Source: Deinococcus ficus (GTDB taxonomy: Bacteria > Deinococcota > Deinococci > Deinococcales > Deinococcaceae). From it: 64,000 nt of DNA. Every line of letters begins with the position of its first letter. The first letter of the stretch is position 1. The position numbers and the translations under genes were made by a program. The stretch lies in assembly GCF_003444775.1 (NCBI RefSeq), contig NZ_CP021081.1:1848001-1912000 (forward strand), written 5' to 3'. The notes under the pieces were generated by a model. It made no database searches, was not told the origin of the DNA, and saw nothing but the letters and a program-made list of their open reading frames with translations. Below, piece after piece: positions 1 through 13,475 of the stretch.

Positions 1-117
1 GCCGTGGCAGCCGGCGCAGTTGGCGGTGTAGATGGCTTTCCCCGCGGCGGCGCTGGGGGCCGCGCTGGCCACGGTCAGGAGGCTCAGTCCGAGGGCCGTC
101 AGGGTCAGGAGACGCAT
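1..117 (-). CDS. c-type cytochrome, N-terminal part (cut by window edge)
   Basis: The first 39 residues are readable. They form a signal peptide (MRLLTLTALGLSLLTVASA) followed by a segment holding CAGCH, the CxxCH haem-c attachment motif, so the product is probably an exported small monohaem cytochrome c of the electron-transport chain. The distal methionine ligand and the rest of the fold lie outside the window. A TATGCT -10 box at 124-129 sits six bases before the ATG, which predicts a leaderless transcript. It is divergent from the next gene. The family call is good; the specific role (electron donor to an oxidase, or part of a larger enzyme) cannot be told. Confidence 0.8.
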   Translation of the reverse strand, partial: MRLLTLTALGLSLLTVASAAPSAAAGKAIYTANCAGCHG

Positions 118-123
118 GGGCCC

Positions 124-129
124 AGCATA
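124..129 (-). promoter_or_regulatory. -10 box of a leaderless promoter (cytochrome c)
   Basis: TATGCT lies six bases upstream of the ATG at 117-115, so transcription should start at or next to the start codon. No clear -35 was identified. Confidence 0.5.
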
Positions 130-225
130 CCTGACCGACCGGTCAGAGGCCAGCGAACCTGACCGCGCCAGCCCCGGGACGCGCCGCCCGGACGCAGCCG
201 CTTTGGCGGTACACTGGCGGGCGAC

Positions 226-615
<390 letters not shown>

Positions 616-630
616 CCGAAGTCAACCTCA

Positions 631-664
631 GGCGGGCGGAAGGGAGAGTCCCCTTCCGCCCGCC
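631..664. terminator. hairpin terminator between convergent genes
   Basis: A 14-bp perfect stem (631-644 with 651-664) has a six-base loop, followed on the + strand by a pyrimidine/T-rich stretch (CTCTTCCGTTTCCTTTT). It ends the gene at 226-615 and may also stop transcription from the DUF212 gene on the other strand. Confidence 0.7.
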
Positions 665-680
665 CTCTTCCGTTTCCTTT

Positions 681-1142
681 TCAGGCCAGCACGGCGAAGG
701 CCAGCCAGCCGATCAGGATGCCCAGCAGCGATCCCACCAGCACCTCCAGGTAGGTGTGGCCCATCAGCACCCGCAGCGGCATGGGCGCGAAGCCCTCGCG
801 GACCACCGCGCGCAGTTCCTCGATCAGTTCGTTCAGCAGCCGCGCCTGCTGGCCGCTGCTGTGCCGCACGCCGGTCGCGTCGTACATCACGATCAGGGCG
901 AACACGGCGGTCGCCGCGAACAGCGGGCTGGAAAAGCCCTGCGTGAGGCCCACGCCGGTCGCGAGGGCGGTGACCATGGCGCTGTGGCTGCTGGGCATGC
1001 CGCCCGTCTCGGCAAACACCTCGGGCCGCCAGCGGCGGGTGATCAGCAGCACCAGCAGCACCTTGATGACCTGCGCGGACGTCGAGGCGATCACGGCCGT
1101 CCACAGCCAGCGGTTGTTCAGAAGGTCCAGAAGGTTCGTCAT
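681..1142 (-). CDS. divergent PAP2 (DUF212) family membrane protein
   Basis: This 153-aa integral membrane protein has about four hydrophobic segments. It carries the hallmarks of the DUF212 divergent PAP2 (acid phosphatase/VanZ-related) family: GGMPSSHSA at residues 47-55, and YDATGVRHSSGQQA near residue 90. Relatives include YuiD of Bacillus. A phosphatase or lipid-phosphate role is assumed for the superfamily but is not demonstrated for this branch. The length matches the family. It lies downstream of folD on the same strand, with its own TACACT -10 box at 1186-1191, so it may be transcribed both alone and by read-through from folD. Confidence 0.88.
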   Translation of the reverse strand: MTNLLDLLNNRWLWTAVIASTSAQVIKVLLVLLITRRWRPEVFAETGGMPSSHSAMVTALATGVGLTQGFSSPLFAATAVFALIVMYDATGVRHSSGQQARLLNELIEELRAVVREGFAPMPLRVLMGHTYLEVLVGSLLGILIGWLAFAVLA

Positions 1143-1185
1143 AGGGTCAGTGGAGGGGAGGCGGGGCGCCCCCGGGGGTCCGGTC

Positions 1186-1191
1186 AGTGTA
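1186..1191 (-). promoter_or_regulatory. candidate -10 box for the DUF212 gene
   Basis: TACACT on the minus strand, about 43 bases before the ATG at 1142. No convincing Shine-Dalgarno sequence follows. Confidence 0.35.
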
Positions 1192-1247
1192 GCGGCCGTC
1201 CGGCCCCGGAGGTGCGGGCCGGACGGGTGGGGGGGCGGGACGTCAGC

Positions 1248-2123
1248 TCAGGCGCGCTGCCGCTCGGCGGCCGCCACGGTGTTTCCGAGCAGCTGCGCGA
1301 TGGTCATGGGGCCCACGCCGCCCGGCACAGGCGTCAGGGCACTCGCCACACTGGCGACGTCCGGGTGAACGTCGCCCAGCAGGCGGGGTTTCTTCCCGGG
1401 GCGTTCCACGCGGTTGATACCCACGTCGACGACCACCGCGCCGGGTTTTACCATGTCGGGCGTCACGAAGTGCGCCCGGCCGACCGCGGCGATCAGGATG
1501 TCGGCCTCGCGGGTGACCGCGGGCAGGTCCTGCGTGCGGCTGTGCGCGACGGTCACGGTGGCGTGCGCGTTCACCAGCAGCCCGGCCATGGGGCGGCCCA
1601 CGATGTTGCTGCGGCCGATCATCACCACCCGCCTGCCCGCCACTTCGATGCCGTAGTGCCGCAGCAGGAACATCACGCCCTGGGGCGTGCAGGGCACGTT
1701 CCCGGGCGTGTTCGTCCACAGCCGCCCCACGTTCACGGGGTGAAAGCCGTCCACGTCCTTGTCCGGGTCGATGGCGTTCAGGACGCGTTCCTCGTTGATG
1801 TGCGCCGGCAGGGGCAGCTGCACCAGGATGCCGTTTACGGCCGGGTCGGTGTTCAGCTGCCCGATCAATGCCAGCAGTTCGGCCTCGGTGGTGGCGTCCG
1901 GCAGGGCGTGCACGGTGCTGTTCAGGCCGGTTTCCTTCGCCTTGGCGTCCTTGCCCCGCACGTACGACACGCTGGCCGGGTCCTCCCCGAGGCGCACGAT
2001 GGCGATCTCGGGCGTGAACGGCAGCCGCGCTGCGCGCCGGGCGGTGTCGTCCAGCAGCGCCTGTGCGGCGGGCGGCCCGGCCAGCACCCGGGCGGAGGCG
2101 GCAGGGGCGTCAGCGGCGGTCAT
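1248..2123 (-). CDS. folD: bifunctional methylenetetrahydrofolate dehydrogenase / methenyltetrahydrofolate cyclohydrolase
   Basis: FolD interconverts 5,10-methylene-, 5,10-methenyl- and 10-formyl-tetrahydrofolate in the cytosol, using NADP. The 291-aa length is standard. Visible motifs are the catalytic Tyr54...Lys58 pair ([14 protein letters not shown]), the GILVQLPLP stretch near residue 100, [13 protein letters not shown] near 125, the Rossmann [14 protein letters not shown] segment near 170, and the C-terminal [11 protein letters not shown] signature. It is the last gene of an asp23-nusB-folD operon: its ATG overlaps the nusB stop (ATGA), implying translational coupling. One-carbon units for purine synthesis connect it loosely to purB elsewhere in the window. 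Confidence 0.97.
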   Translation of the reverse strand: MTAADAPAASARVLAGPPAAQALLDDTARRAARLPFTPEIAIVRLGEDPASVSYVRGKDAKAKETGLNSTVHALPDATTEAELLALIGQLNTDPAVNGILVQLPLPAHINEERVLNAIDPDKDVDGFHPVNVGRLWTNTPGNVPCTPQGVMFLLRHYGIEVAGRRVVMIGRSNIVGRPMAGLLVNAHATVTVAHSRTQDLPAVTREADILIAAVGRAHFVTPDMVKPGAVVVDVGINRVERPGKKPRLLGDVHPDVASVASALTPVPGGVGPMTIAQLLGNTVAAAERQRA

Positions 2124-2686
2124 GGGTCAGGCGTCTCCATCCCGTGGGGTTCAGCGCGGTCCGGCGCGTCCGCGGCCTGCTCGGGGCCGGGGGTGGGCTG
2201 TTCGGCGCCGGCAGGCGGACGGGCTTCGGTCTGCAGCGCGCGGCTCAGGGAGCCGAGCACGCCGTTCACGAACCGGCCGGAGTCGTCGCCGCCGAACTTG
2301 CGGGCGATGCGCACGGCACTCTCGATCACGGGCGGGTGCGGTTCCCGCGTGTGGGTCATCTCGAAGGCGGCCAGCCGCAGCACGTTCAGGTCCGTCTGGG
2401 CCATCTGCTCGAAGCTCCAGCCGCGGATGGTGCGGCGCAGCAGGTCGTCAATCTCGGCCCGGTGCGTGACCAGGCCGCGGGCGAGCTGTCCGGCGAACTC
2501 CAGCGCCTCGGGGTTCAGGCGGGGGTAGGTGTCGTCGCCGCTCAGCATGGCGCCCTCGGCGCGGGCGAACACGGCGTCCAGCGGCAGGTCGCCGCGGTCC
2601 GCCTCGAACAGCGCGCGGAACACGAACTCGCGGGCGGCGCGGCGGGTGCCGACGGCCTGCGGGGCCTTCTCACGGCGGCGGGTCAA
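2120..2686 (-). CDS. nusB: transcription antitermination factor NusB
   Basis: NusB binds boxA RNA with S10 (NusE) and promotes antitermination of rRNA operons. The all-helical NusB core is clear: [18 protein letters not shown] at the start, then [18 protein letters not shown], and [27 protein letters not shown] near the end. A Pro/Ala-rich tail of about 40 residues follows and is not part of the usual fold. I chose a TTG start at 2686: it overlaps the asp23 stop (TTGA) and has an AGGGAG ribosome-binding site seven bases upstream. The longer open frame to 2776 is antisense-like and lacks family similarity. The result is 188 aa, and the 3' end overlaps folD by ATGA. Confidence 0.92.
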   Translation of the reverse strand: MTRRREKAPQAVGTRRAAREFVFRALFEADRGDLPLDAVFARAEGAMLSGDDTYPRLNPEALEFAGQLARGLVTHRAEIDDLLRRTIRGWSFEQMAQTDLNVLRLAAFEMTHTREPHPPVIESAVRIARKFGGDDSGRFVNGVLGSLSRALQTEARPPAGAEQPTPGPEQAADAPDRAEPHGMETPDP

Positions 2687-3033
2687 GCGGCGCTCCCTTT
2701 GGGCAGGCACACGCCCTGCACGGTGACGTTCACGTTGCGGACCTTCAGGCCGGTCATGAGCTCGATGTTCTCGCACACGGCGCGCTGGGCCTGCTGGGAG
2801 ACCTTCACGAGGTTCTGGCCGTACTCGATGTTCAGGCCCAGGTCCACGGTGACGTCCTGGCCTTCGCGGGTGACTTTCAGGGCGCGGGGGTTGCGCGCAC
2901 CTTTCTGGTTGCGGAGCACCTCGCCGACCTTCATGGGGGCGCTGGCGATCTCGGCGCCCTGGATGCCTTCCAGGGTGGTGGCCGCGATGTCCAGCAGGAC
3001 GTGGCGGCTGATCTCGATCTCGGGGTTGGTCAT
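2683..3033 (-). CDS. Asp23/Gls24 family envelope stress response protein
   Basis: This 116-aa protein has the Asp23 domain over nearly its full length. Key stretches are [25 protein letters not shown] at the start, [15 protein letters not shown] in the middle and [26 protein letters not shown] at the end. Family members (Asp23, AmaP partners, YqhY) are cytosolic or membrane-associated; YqhY orthologues commonly sit beside accB/nusB, as here. The exact role is unknown; links to membrane or fatty-acid homeostasis come from Gram-positive work. It leads the operon and is coupled to nusB by a TTGA overlap. A GGAAG Shine-Dalgarno precedes the ATG, with a TAGACT -10-like box at 3088-3093. Confidence 0.9.
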   Translation of the reverse strand: MTNPEIEISRHVLLDIAATTLEGIQGAEIASAPMKVGEVLRNQKGARNPRALKVTREGQDVTVDLGLNIEYGQNLVKVSQQAQRAVCENIELMTGLKVRNVNVTVQGVCLPKGSAA

Positions 3034-3161
3034 GAGTCTTCCTTCGGGGGCGCCGGAGCGGGGCGCCGCCGCTGAGTGCGTGACGACAGTCTAGTGGGTC
3101 GGGCGGAAAGGGGCAGGGCCCGACCGCGAGGCCCGAGTGTACGGGGTCCGGTGCCCGCGCG

Positions 3162-5201
<2,040 letters not shown>

Positions 5202-5208
5202 GTTCAGC

Positions 5209-5214
5209 AGCGTA
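5209..5214 (-). promoter_or_regulatory. -10 box of leaderless ligA promoter
   Basis: TACGCT lies seven bases before the ATG at 5201. It favours the 679-aa LigA over the seven-residue-longer frame. Confidence 0.45.
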
Positions 5215-5273
5215 GCGTCCATTCCCTCCGGCGTTCACCCCCACCGCCCCCCCAGACAGGGACTTCGCTCACG

Positions 5274-5301
5274 TCTACACATCTGGTGAACTCGGTATAC
5301 T
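5274..5301 (+). promoter_or_regulatory. sigma-A type promoter of the BMP solute-binding gene
   Basis: TCTACA (5274-5279), a 16-base spacer, then a near-perfect -10 TATACT (5296-5301). It gives a 5' leader of about 80 bases before the ATG at 5388, which has an AGGAG ribosome-binding site at 5378-5382. Confidence 0.6.
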
Positions 5302-5387
5302 CTCCTTCACGGATCTCAGACTCACGGGACTCAACACTCTGGTACTCGCGCAGCCACAGATCCCGCACCACCAACCTAGGAGCAACC

Positions 5388-6476
<1,089 letters not shown>

Positions 6477-6495
6477 GCCCCCTTCTCCTGAACAG

Positions 6496-6523
6496 GGCGG
6501 CCCTTCCGGGCCGCCTTTCTTTT
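6496..6523 (+). terminator. rho-independent terminator after the BMP gene
   Basis: An 8-bp GC stem (GGCGGCCC/GGGCCGCC) with loop TTCC, followed by TTTCTTTT. Confidence 0.9.
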
Positions 6524-6579
6524 GCTGCCCGGGGATGTGAATTGAAACGAGGGCGACAATTCCTGCGGTACACTGGGGC

Positions 6580-7032
6580 ATGCGGCCCAACCCAGAGCTG
6601 GCGCTCGCCCTGCTGCGCGTCACCACCGGCCTCCTGTTCGCCTGGGAGGGCGCTCAGGCCATCTTCCTGACCGGCCTGAACGCCGAGACGGCGCAGTTCA
6701 CGCGCCTGGGGGTGCCCCTGCCCCTGCTCACCGCGCCGCTGTGCGCCACCCTGAACCTGGTCGCCGGGGTCCTGCTGGCCCTGGGCCTCGCGCCGCGCCT
6801 GCAGGCCGCGGTCCTGACCTTGCTGGGAACGGCCCTGCTGGCCTTCCAGGTGCAGCAGGGCGGGCTCACCTCTCCCCTGCTGGAAACCGCCGCGCCCCTG
6901 CTGGTGGGCGGGCTGGCCGTGGCGGTCGGCGGGGGCGGGCAGCCGTCGCTGGATCACCTGGACCGTCTGGGCGCCCGGCCGCTGGCGGCGCGGCCCACTC
7001 CGGCCCGGCCTGCGCCCCGCCGGACCCGCTGA
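6580..7032 (+). CDS. DoxX-like family membrane protein
   Basis: This 150-aa protein has four hydrophobic segments across residues 8-115, including LLRVTTGLLFAWEGAQAIF, LLTAPLCATLNLVAGVLLALGL and AAVLTLLGTALLAFQV. A Pro/Arg-rich cytosolic tail follows. Topology and the first-helix pattern fit the DoxX/DoxD-like family of small quinone- or redox-linked membrane proteins, whose function is mostly unknown. A TACACT -10 box (6569-6574) lies five bases before the ATG, so the mRNA should be leaderless. It is convergent with the PrcB lipoprotein gene. The family call is moderate, being based on topology and segment composition. Confidence 0.65.
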   Translation: MRPNPELALALLRVTTGLLFAWEGAQAIFLTGLNAETAQFTRLGVPLPLLTAPLCATLNLVAGVLLALGLAPRLQAAVLTLLGTALLAFQVQQGGLTSPLLETAAPLLVGGLAVAVGGGGQPSLDHLDRLGARPLAARPTPARPAPRRTR

Positions 7033-7041
7033 GCCAGCAGT

Positions 7042-7076
7042 CAGGGCCGCCGACCAAGCCCAGGTCGGCGGCCCTG
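7042..7076. terminator. long hairpin between convergent genes
   Basis: A 14-bp perfect stem (7042-7055 with 7063-7076) with a seven-base loop, placed between the DoxX-like and PrcB genes. There is no T tract on either side, so it may act as a processing or stability hairpin, or as a Rho-assisted end. Confidence 0.55.
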
Positions 7077-7090
7077 CGGTGGTCCTCCGG

Positions 7091-8167
7091 TCAGCGGTCG
7101 CTGCCGACGCCGCCCCTCTGCAGCGGCCGGCCGTCCTGGTCGAGCACCTGCACGGCCGTGAAGGCCACGGCCACGCTCACGATCGTCCAGGGGGACGTGA
7201 TGGCCTGCGTGGTGATGCTGCCCGGCCCGGGCGCCGTGACCTGCACGCGCAGGGTCAGGACGCCGCCGCTGACGGCCGCGCTGCGGACGCGCACGCTGTA
7301 CCCGCCGGTGGAGCGCTGGCCCAGGAACACGCCCACCAGCAGGCGCCCATTCAGGGCCGGGGCAGCGGGCGGGCTGGACTGGTTGCCGTAGGCGGCGCGG
7401 TACAGGGCGGCCGCTTCCGTCTGGGTGCGGGCGACCTGCACGCCGGCGGCGGTGATGGTCGCGTTGGTGCCGCTGGCGAGTTCGGTGAAGGTCACGGTGG
7501 CTCCTGTGGCGGGGGGCGTGGGGGTGGGCACCGGGTTCAGGGTGCTGCTGGTGGGCACGTTGGGCAGCACGTACAGCGCGGTGCGCTTGCGTTCCAGCGG
7601 GGCGGGTTCGGCGCTCACGGCGCCGTCGGGCAGCAGCACGGTGTCCAGCACGGCCACGGCCAGGGGGCCCTGGTTGCCCAGGGCGCGGCCCAGGCTGGCG
7701 GCCTCGTCGTCGGTGAGTTCCCCGGCGCCTTCCAGGCCGCGGACGGGCACGGAGTTCACGGTGCCGTTCACGCCGTTCAGTTTTCGCCAGGTGGTGCCGT
7801 CCGTGAAGTACACGGCCTGCACGGCGGGGTCCAGGCGCGTGACGTTGAACAGCCCCGCGCCGACGCGCGCCACCGCGAGCTGCTGCGCGATGCGGCGGGT
7901 GGGGGTGCGGTAGGTGGCGGCGCTGTTCACGCTGAGGCTGCCGGGCACCGCCGAGGCGTCGGACTGCGCGCGGAGTTCCACGGTCTGGCCGTCGAGTTTC
8001 AGGCTGCTCTGCCCGCCGCTGAGGCTGCCGTACACCCACACCACGCGTTCCTGCGCGCCGCCGTACAGCAGCGCCTCGTGAATGCGCAGGCCGCTGGGGC
8101 CGTTCGCGGCGCAGCCGGTCAGCGTGGCGAGGCCCAGCAGCAGGGCCGGAGTCAGGATTGTTCTCAT
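7091..8167 (-). CDS. PrcB-domain lipoprotein
   Basis: This is a 358-aa exported lipoprotein. The signal peptide ends in a lipobox (LATLTGC, Cys18). The C-terminal third contains the PrcB pattern LLVGVFLGQRSTGGYSVRV (about residues 270-290) followed by beta strands. PrcB was named for the PrtP protease complex of Treponema, but the domain is widespread and its role is unclear. The N-terminal 220 residues are beta-rich with no family I recognise. A Pro/Thr linker (NPVPTPTPPATG) separates the two parts. A TACTCT -10 box at 8174-8179 lies six bases before the ATG. It is downstream of recN on the same strand but probably has its own promoter. Confidence 0.8.
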   Translation of the reverse strand: MRTILTPALLLGLATLTGCAANGPSGLRIHEALLYGGAQERVVWVYGSLSGGQSSLKLDGQTVELRAQSDASAVPGSLSVNSAATYRTPTRRIAQQLAVARVGAGLFNVTRLDPAVQAVYFTDGTTWRKLNGVNGTVNSVPVRGLEGAGELTDDEAASLGRALGNQGPLAVAVLDTVLLPDGAVSAEPAPLERKRTALYVLPNVPTSSTLNPVPTPTPPATGATVTFTELASGTNATITAAGVQVARTQTEAAALYRAAYGNQSSPPAAPALNGRLLVGVFLGQRSTGGYSVRVRSAAVSGGVLTLRVQVTAPGPGSITTQAITSPWTIVSVAVAFTAVQVLDQDGRPLQRGGVGSDR

Positions 8168-8244
8168 GCTGTCAGAGTACGGGCCGGGTCTGATGACTCC
8201 CTGAAGGAAACCCTGAGGCTTGTAAAGGCGCCGCGCGGCCGCCT

Positions 8245-9960
8245 TCAGGAGGTCAGCAGTTCGCGCGCGTGCTTCAGGGCCGCTTCGGAGGTGTTGCCGC
8301 TGAGCATGCGGGCGATCTCCTCCAGGCGCTCCTCGGCACCGAGCAGACGCACGCGGCTGACGGTGCGGCCGCCCTCGACGCTCTTCTCCACCTTGTAGTG
8401 GTGGTCGGCCCGCGCGGCGATCTGCGCGAGGTGCGTCACCACGAACACCTGCCGCTCGCGGGCCAGCCGGCCCAGCTGCGCGGCCACGGCCAGGGCGGCG
8501 CTGCCACCGATCCCGGCGTCCACCTCGTCGAACACCACGGCCGGCGTCTCGGCGCCCAGCACGGTGCTGATCGCCAGCATCACGCGCGAAAGTTCCCCGC
8601 CGGAGGCCACGTCGGCCAGCGGCGCGAGGTCCTCGCCGGGGTTCGCGGTGAAGTGCAGTGTCACGTCGCTCAGGCCGTGCGCGGACGGTTCGGCCAGCGG
8701 CGCGAGGTGAAACTCCAGCCGGGCGTGCGGCATCCCGAGTTCACGGATCACGGCGACCAGTTCCTTGGCGAGCGGCCCGCCCCGCTTGCGCCGCGCGGCG
8801 TCCAGGGCGGCTCCGGCGCGGTCCACCCCGGCGCGCAGGGCGGCGACCTCCTCGCCGAGCGTGCCGGCGTCCTGCTCGTCACGGGTCAGCTGTGCGAGTT
8901 CGGCCTCCACGCCCGCGTGGAACTCCAGCACGTCCTCCAGGGTGGGGCCGTACTTCGCGCGGAGTTTGCCGAGGGCGCCCAGGCGCGCCTCGACCCGCGC
9001 GAGTTCCTCCGGGTCGGGGGCGCTCGCGTCGGCCACGCCGCGCAGCTCGCCGGCCACCGCCTGCAGGCTGTCCAGCGCGGTGCGCAGTTCCGTCTGCAGC
9101 TGGGCGCTGGCCTCATCGTATTTGGCGCTGGCGTTCAGCGCGCGGATCGCCTCGGCCAGGAAGCCGCCGGCGTTCTCATCCCCGTCGGTGAGCAGCGTCA
9201 GGGCGCCGGCCGCGCCCTGCGCGATGGTGTCCAGGTTCGCCAGGCGGTTCAGTTCGGCCTGCAGCGGTTCTTCCTCGCCGGGCTGCGGGGCGACCTGCGC
9301 GATCTCCTGCGCCTGGAAGGTCAGCAGGTCCAGCTGCCGCGCCCGTTCCCGCTCGGAGGCCAGCAGCGTCGCGTGCCGCCGGGCGGCGTCCTGCCACGCG
9401 GCGTACGCGGCGCTGTACGCGCGGGCGGCGTCCGGCACCTGCCGGTCGAGCAGCTGGCGCTGGTTGGCGGGCGTGAGCAGGCTCACGGCGCTGTGCTGCC
9501 AGTGGATGGTCAGGTGCGCCTGCGCCCACTCCTGCAGCTCGCGCACGCTGACCACCTCGCCCTCCAGCCGGGCGACGCTGCGGCCCTGCTGCGTCACGCG
9601 GCGGCTGGCGCTGAACTCCTCGCCGCCGGGCCCGCCCTGCCAGAAGCCGGTCACGAGCAGGGCGTCCTCGCCGGTGCGGATCAGGTCGGTGTTCGCGCGG
9701 GCGCCCAGCAGCAGGCCCAGCGCGTCCACGATGATGCTCTTGCCGGCGCCCGTCTCGCCCGTGAAGACGCTCAGGCCGCCCTGGAAACCCAGGTCCAGCT
9801 CGCGGATAGTGGCTAGGTTCCGGACCTCCAGGCGGTCCAGCCGGCCCAGTCCGGCCGCCGTGGCCGCAGGGCTGCCCGGCCCGGCGGGCGAGGCCTGGGC
9901 GGCGGGCCGGTCCTCGGCCGGGGGGGTCAGGGTGGGGGCAGAGCGGGCCTTGCGGGTCAC
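8245..9960 (-). CDS. recN: DNA repair protein RecN
   Basis: RecN is an SMC-like ATPase that acts early at double-strand breaks. The globular head begins LDRLEVRNLATIREL and contains Walker A GETGAGKS; a long Ala/Glu/Arg-rich coiled coil follows. The C-terminal head has the signature ASGGELSRVMLA and Walker B with the D-loop (VVFDEVDAGIGG). Start choice: two in-frame GTG codons occur at 9966 and 9960. The -10 box TACACT (9967-9972) directly abuts the first and lies six bases before the second, so the second is the likely leaderless start, giving 571 aa. An N-terminal Pro/Ala-rich extension of about 35 residues precedes the conserved domain. Confidence 0.95.
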   Translation of the reverse strand: MTRKARSAPTLTPPAEDRPAAQASPAGPGSPAATAAGLGRLDRLEVRNLATIRELDLGFQGGLSVFTGETGAGKSIIVDALGLLLGARANTDLIRTGEDALLVTGFWQGGPGGEEFSASRRVTQQGRSVARLEGEVVSVRELQEWAQAHLTIHWQHSAVSLLTPANQRQLLDRQVPDAARAYSAAYAAWQDAARRHATLLASERERARQLDLLTFQAQEIAQVAPQPGEEEPLQAELNRLANLDTIAQGAAGALTLLTDGDENAGGFLAEAIRALNASAKYDEASAQLQTELRTALDSLQAVAGELRGVADASAPDPEELARVEARLGALGKLRAKYGPTLEDVLEFHAGVEAELAQLTRDEQDAGTLGEEVAALRAGVDRAGAALDAARRKRGGPLAKELVAVIRELGMPHARLEFHLAPLAEPSAHGLSDVTLHFTANPGEDLAPLADVASGGELSRVMLAISTVLGAETPAVVFDEVDAGIGGSAALAVAAQLGRLARERQVFVVTHLAQIAARADHHYKVEKSVEGGRTVSRVRLLGAEERLEEIARMLSGNTSEAALKHARELLTS

Positions 9961-9966
9961 CTGCAC

Positions 9967-9972
9967 AGTGTA
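9967..9972 (-). promoter_or_regulatory. -10 box of leaderless recN promoter
   Basis: TACACT lies six bases before the GTG at 9960. No obvious radiation/desiccation-response palindrome was seen around it. Confidence 0.45.
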
Positions 9973-10237
9973 AGTCAGCGCCTCAGAAAGTCAGTGCGCG
10001 CACGACTATTGTCGGCCGGCGCGCCCAGCGGGCCGGGCCGAGCAGGCGGGACATTGATGAATTCACCGTTACATTCCCCCCACGCGACCACCACGGCCGC
10101 GGGGCAAGAATGGCGGCGTGGCCCGGGACGGCCCGGTTCCGCACGGCACGCGGCCGTGCCGGGGCCCGCGGCGGTCCACCCGAGTGATGCCTGCGGCCGG
10201 CCCACAGGTCGCCTCCGCAGGACGGAAAGGAGTGAAC

Positions 10238-11452
10238 ATGAACGACTACGAACAGACGCAGCCCCTGCCCGCCCGGAAACTGGTGGCCCTGGGCGGCCTG
10301 GCGGCCCTGGCCCTGAACCCCGAAGTGCGCCGCAGCCTGGTGGGCGGCACCCGCAGCGGCTGGGCTGGCGCCCGCCACACGGTCAAGGACACGGTGGTGC
10401 CCGCGCTGGCCGGCGCCGCGCATCAGGTGACGGAGGTGGCCTCCAGCGCCGCCCAGCACACGCAGCAGGTGGCGCACGAGGCCACCCGACTGGGCGGCGC
10501 GGCCCTGAGTTCCACGCTGAGCACCCTGCGGGAGGAAGCGCCCGGCCGCGCCGAGGAGCTGCGCCGCCGCGCCGCGACCGCCGCGACCGAACTGGCCGGC
10601 GCCGCGCAGGACCGCGCCGCCACCCTGACGCAGGAGGCGCAGAAGGCCACGGCGCACGCCGCGAAGATGGCCGAGCAGCGCCGGAAGCAGGCGCAGAAGC
10701 AGGCCCGCCGGCAGGCGCGGCACCTGGGCCGCCGCGCGCACCAGGACAAGAGCGGCGCGCTGCACGCCCTGGCCGACGTGAAGGACGCCGGGCTGGGCCT
10801 GGCCGGGAACGTGGCCGGGTCGGTCGCGCACAACCTGCACGGCCTGCTGGAAACGGCCGGGCGGGAACTGGACCGGGACCGCCGGGACGCCTACCGGGTG
10901 CTGGCCGCGGCCCGCAGGGACGCCGAAAGGGATTTGCGCCGCCGCCGGAAGAACTGGGACCCGGCGAAGCTGGAGCGAATGGTGCAGAAGCGCGTGGCAC
11001 CCGTGCAGAAGCGGGTGGACCGCGAGTTCGCGCGGCTGGACCGGCAGGTGGCGCGGCAGAAGCAGCAGGCCCGCGCGCAGGACCAGGGGGGCGGGCTGGG
11101 CGGCCTGACCACGCTGGCCCTGCTGGGCACGGGCGCGGTGGTGCTGGCGCGTGTGCCGGCGGCGCGGCGCGGCCTGATCAGCGCGGTGGAGGCCGTGAGC
11201 CCGGAATCCGCGCAGACGCTGCACCGCCTGAGCCGTCAGGCCCGGAACCTGATCGGGGAGTTCTGGCTGGAGGACCTGGAAGCGCCGGGCGGCAGCCTGG
11301 CCCTGGTGAAGCGGGAGGATGGGGCGGCGGTGCCCGGGGATTCGCGGACCGGGCAGCCGGGCGCGCATGCCGGGGCTCCTGTAACGGCCGAGATGCCCGA
11401 ACAGCAGGACGCGGAAACGGAGAAGGCCGGCAAGCGCTCGCTGGACGCCTGA
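10238..11452 (+). CDS. hypothetical highly helical protein, 404 aa
   Basis: I recognise no named family. Residues about 45-230 are an almost continuous Ala/Gln/Arg/Glu-rich amphipathic helix region, resembling apolipoprotein- or LEA-like 11-residue periodicity by eye. A hydrophobic segment (LTTLALLGTGAVVLARV) lies around residue 290. An acidic Gln-rich tail ends the protein. There is no signal peptide. The start is fixed by a GGAAAGGAG ribosome-binding site just upstream of the ATG; the longer open frame upstream lacks a good start. A strong terminator hairpin follows. The 270-base region upstream of it, to recN, shows GC-rich hairpins but no further gene. A desiccation-protection role is only a guess from composition. 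Confidence 0.75.
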   Translation: MNDYEQTQPLPARKLVALGGLAALALNPEVRRSLVGGTRSGWAGARHTVKDTVVPALAGAAHQVTEVASSAAQHTQQVAHEATRLGGAALSSTLSTLREEAPGRAEELRRRAATAATELAGAAQDRAATLTQEAQKATAHAAKMAEQRRKQAQKQARRQARHLGRRAHQDKSGALHALADVKDAGLGLAGNVAGSVAHNLHGLLETAGRELDRDRRDAYRVLAAARRDAERDLRRRRKNWDPAKLERMVQKRVAPVQKRVDREFARLDRQVARQKQQARAQDQGGGLGGLTTLALLGTGAVVLARVPAARRGLISAVEAVSPESAQTLHRLSRQARNLIGEFWLEDLEAPGGSLALVKREDGAAVPGDSRTGQPGAHAGAPVTAEMPEQQDAETEKAGKRSLDA

Positions 11453-11501
11453 GTGCCCGAATCCTGCCCGTAGTCTGCACTACATTTTAGATTCATTGCG
11501 T

Positions 11502-11536
11502 CGGGCGCCCTTCTGTTGGGCGCCCGTTGCGTTTGT
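11502..11536 (+). terminator. rho-independent type terminator
   Basis: A 9-bp stem (CGGGCGCCC/GGGCGCCCG) with loop TTCTGTT, followed by a T-rich stretch (TTGCGTTTGT). It ends the helical-protein gene. Confidence 0.75.
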
Positions 11537-11575
11537 GGGCCTTTCGTTGTTCCCAGGGGTGTGACAAACGCCCGT

Positions 11576-11604
11576 TTGCTTCCTGGCGGCTGACACGGCA
11601 CAAT
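11576..11604 (+). promoter_or_regulatory. promoter of pckA
   Basis: TTGCTT (11576-11581), a 17-base spacer, then CACAAT (11599-11604). The predicted 5' leader is about 100 bases and ends in a strong AGGAGGA ribosome-binding site at 11700-11706. Confidence 0.55.
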
Positions 11605-11711
11605 CGGCCTTGTCTGCTTGTACCCCGTCCGCCGCCCCCGGCCCCGCGGACCACCTGCCCCACCACGACCGGCCTGCCCCGCGGCCCCGGTCCGCTCCCA
11701 GGAGGAACTTC

Positions 11712-13301
<1,590 letters not shown>

Positions 13302-13317
13302 GCCCCCCTGCCCCACG

Positions 13318-13345
13318 CCCCCACCCCTTGCGGTGGGGGTTTCTT
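13318..13345 (+). terminator. rho-independent terminator after pckA
   Basis: An 8-bp stem (CCCCCACC/GGTGGGGG) with loop CCTTGC, followed by TTTCTT. Confidence 0.85.
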
Positions 13346-13475
13346 CATGCCGGGCTGACCGGCGGCTGACATGGGCGCTCCACAGTGAACGCAGCACCAC
13401 ACAACCACACGAACAGCGCGCAGCACGGCGTTTCACCCACCGCACCCGCCCACGAAGGGCCCCGAGGAGGCAACG

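Noticed and set aside
756..2528. 590-codon open frame on the + strand across DUF212, folD and nusB
   Set aside because: It is an antisense shadow caused by high GC; composition is low-complexity His/Arg/Gly and the opposite strand holds clear conserved genes.
10140..10165. GGCACG/CGTGCC hairpin between recN and the helical-protein gene
   Set aside because: Short GC hairpins are frequent by chance here; no T tract and no gene end on the correct side.
10000..10240. Radiation/desiccation-response motif near recN
   Set aside because: No 17-bp palindrome resembling the known motif was seen in the region upstream of recN.
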